Below are positions 5,907 to 5,923 of a DNA stretch of 5,923 nucleotides, piece after piece. The stretch is from NCBI GenBank assembly GCA_026987795.1, contig JALSMF010000463.1:1-5923 (forward strand), given 5' to 3'. Each line of letters opens with the position of its first letter. Position 1 is the stretch's first letter. Under the pieces are notes generated by a model, which was given only the letters and a program-made list of their open reading frames with translations, was not told the origin of the DNA and did no database searches. The position numbers and the translations under genes are program-made. The DNA is from Bacteroidales bacterium. GTDB lineage: Bacteria; Bacteroidota; Bacteroidia; Bacteroidales; JAADGE01.

Positions 5907-5923
5907 TTTATTTTTACGACTTT

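Noticed and set aside
5907..5923. AAAGTCGT just upstream of the receptor ATG, considered as an ECF -10 core
   Set aside because: It does not match the two cores well, would leave only about 10 nt of leader, and any -35 block would lie outside the window.

Overview
The window looks like an AT-rich Bacteroidota (Bacteroidetes) chromosome segment. The reasons are a TonB-dependent receptor with an N-terminal carboxypeptidase-regulatory-like domain, short lipoproteins with relaxed lipoboxes and Lys after the Cys, an ECF sigma factor paired with an anti-sigma protein that carries a C-terminal beta-barrel, and starts preceded by A-rich leaders instead of Shine-Dalgarno sequences. Genus or family cannot be told from the sequence. 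All six genes lie on the minus strand, so transcription runs from high to low coordinates. There is no RNA gene, mobile element or CRISPR array, and no gene-free stretch longer than about 80 bases.

In transcription order: (1) a 784-residue TonB-dependent outer-membrane receptor (3552-5906), whose promoter lies mostly beyond the right edge; (2) a 76-bp gap holding a candidate ECF-type promoter; (3) a 230-residue lipoprotein (2783-3475); (4) an ECF sigma factor with a GTG start 7 nt later (2224-2775); (5) a 445-residue protein overlapping the sigma gene by 8 nt (894-2231), with a cytoplasmic duplicated anti-sigma motif, one transmembrane helix, a long polar linker and a C-terminal beta-barrel; (6) a second candidate promoter with the same motif and spacing; (7) a 227-residue paralogue of the first lipoprotein (132-815); (8) the first 24 codons of a further lipoprotein gene running off the left edge.

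The main interest is a compact envelope-signalling cassette. The anti-sigma protein appears to span both membranes, as in the dual membrane-spanning anti-sigma (Dma) proteins described in Bacteroides thetaiotaomicron. The two promoters share a 13-nt identical -35 block (TTTTCCAACCTTT) and a C(G/A)TC -10 core at exactly the same spacing. One lies before the lipoprotein-sigma-anti-sigma operon and the other before the paralogous lipoprotein. The simplest model is that an event at the outer membrane is relayed through the barrel and linker to release the sigma factor, which then activates its own operon and the second lipoprotein. The lipoproteins would be outputs and possibly feedback partners of the barrel. 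The architecture and shared motif are read from the sequence; the regulatory circuit is inference.
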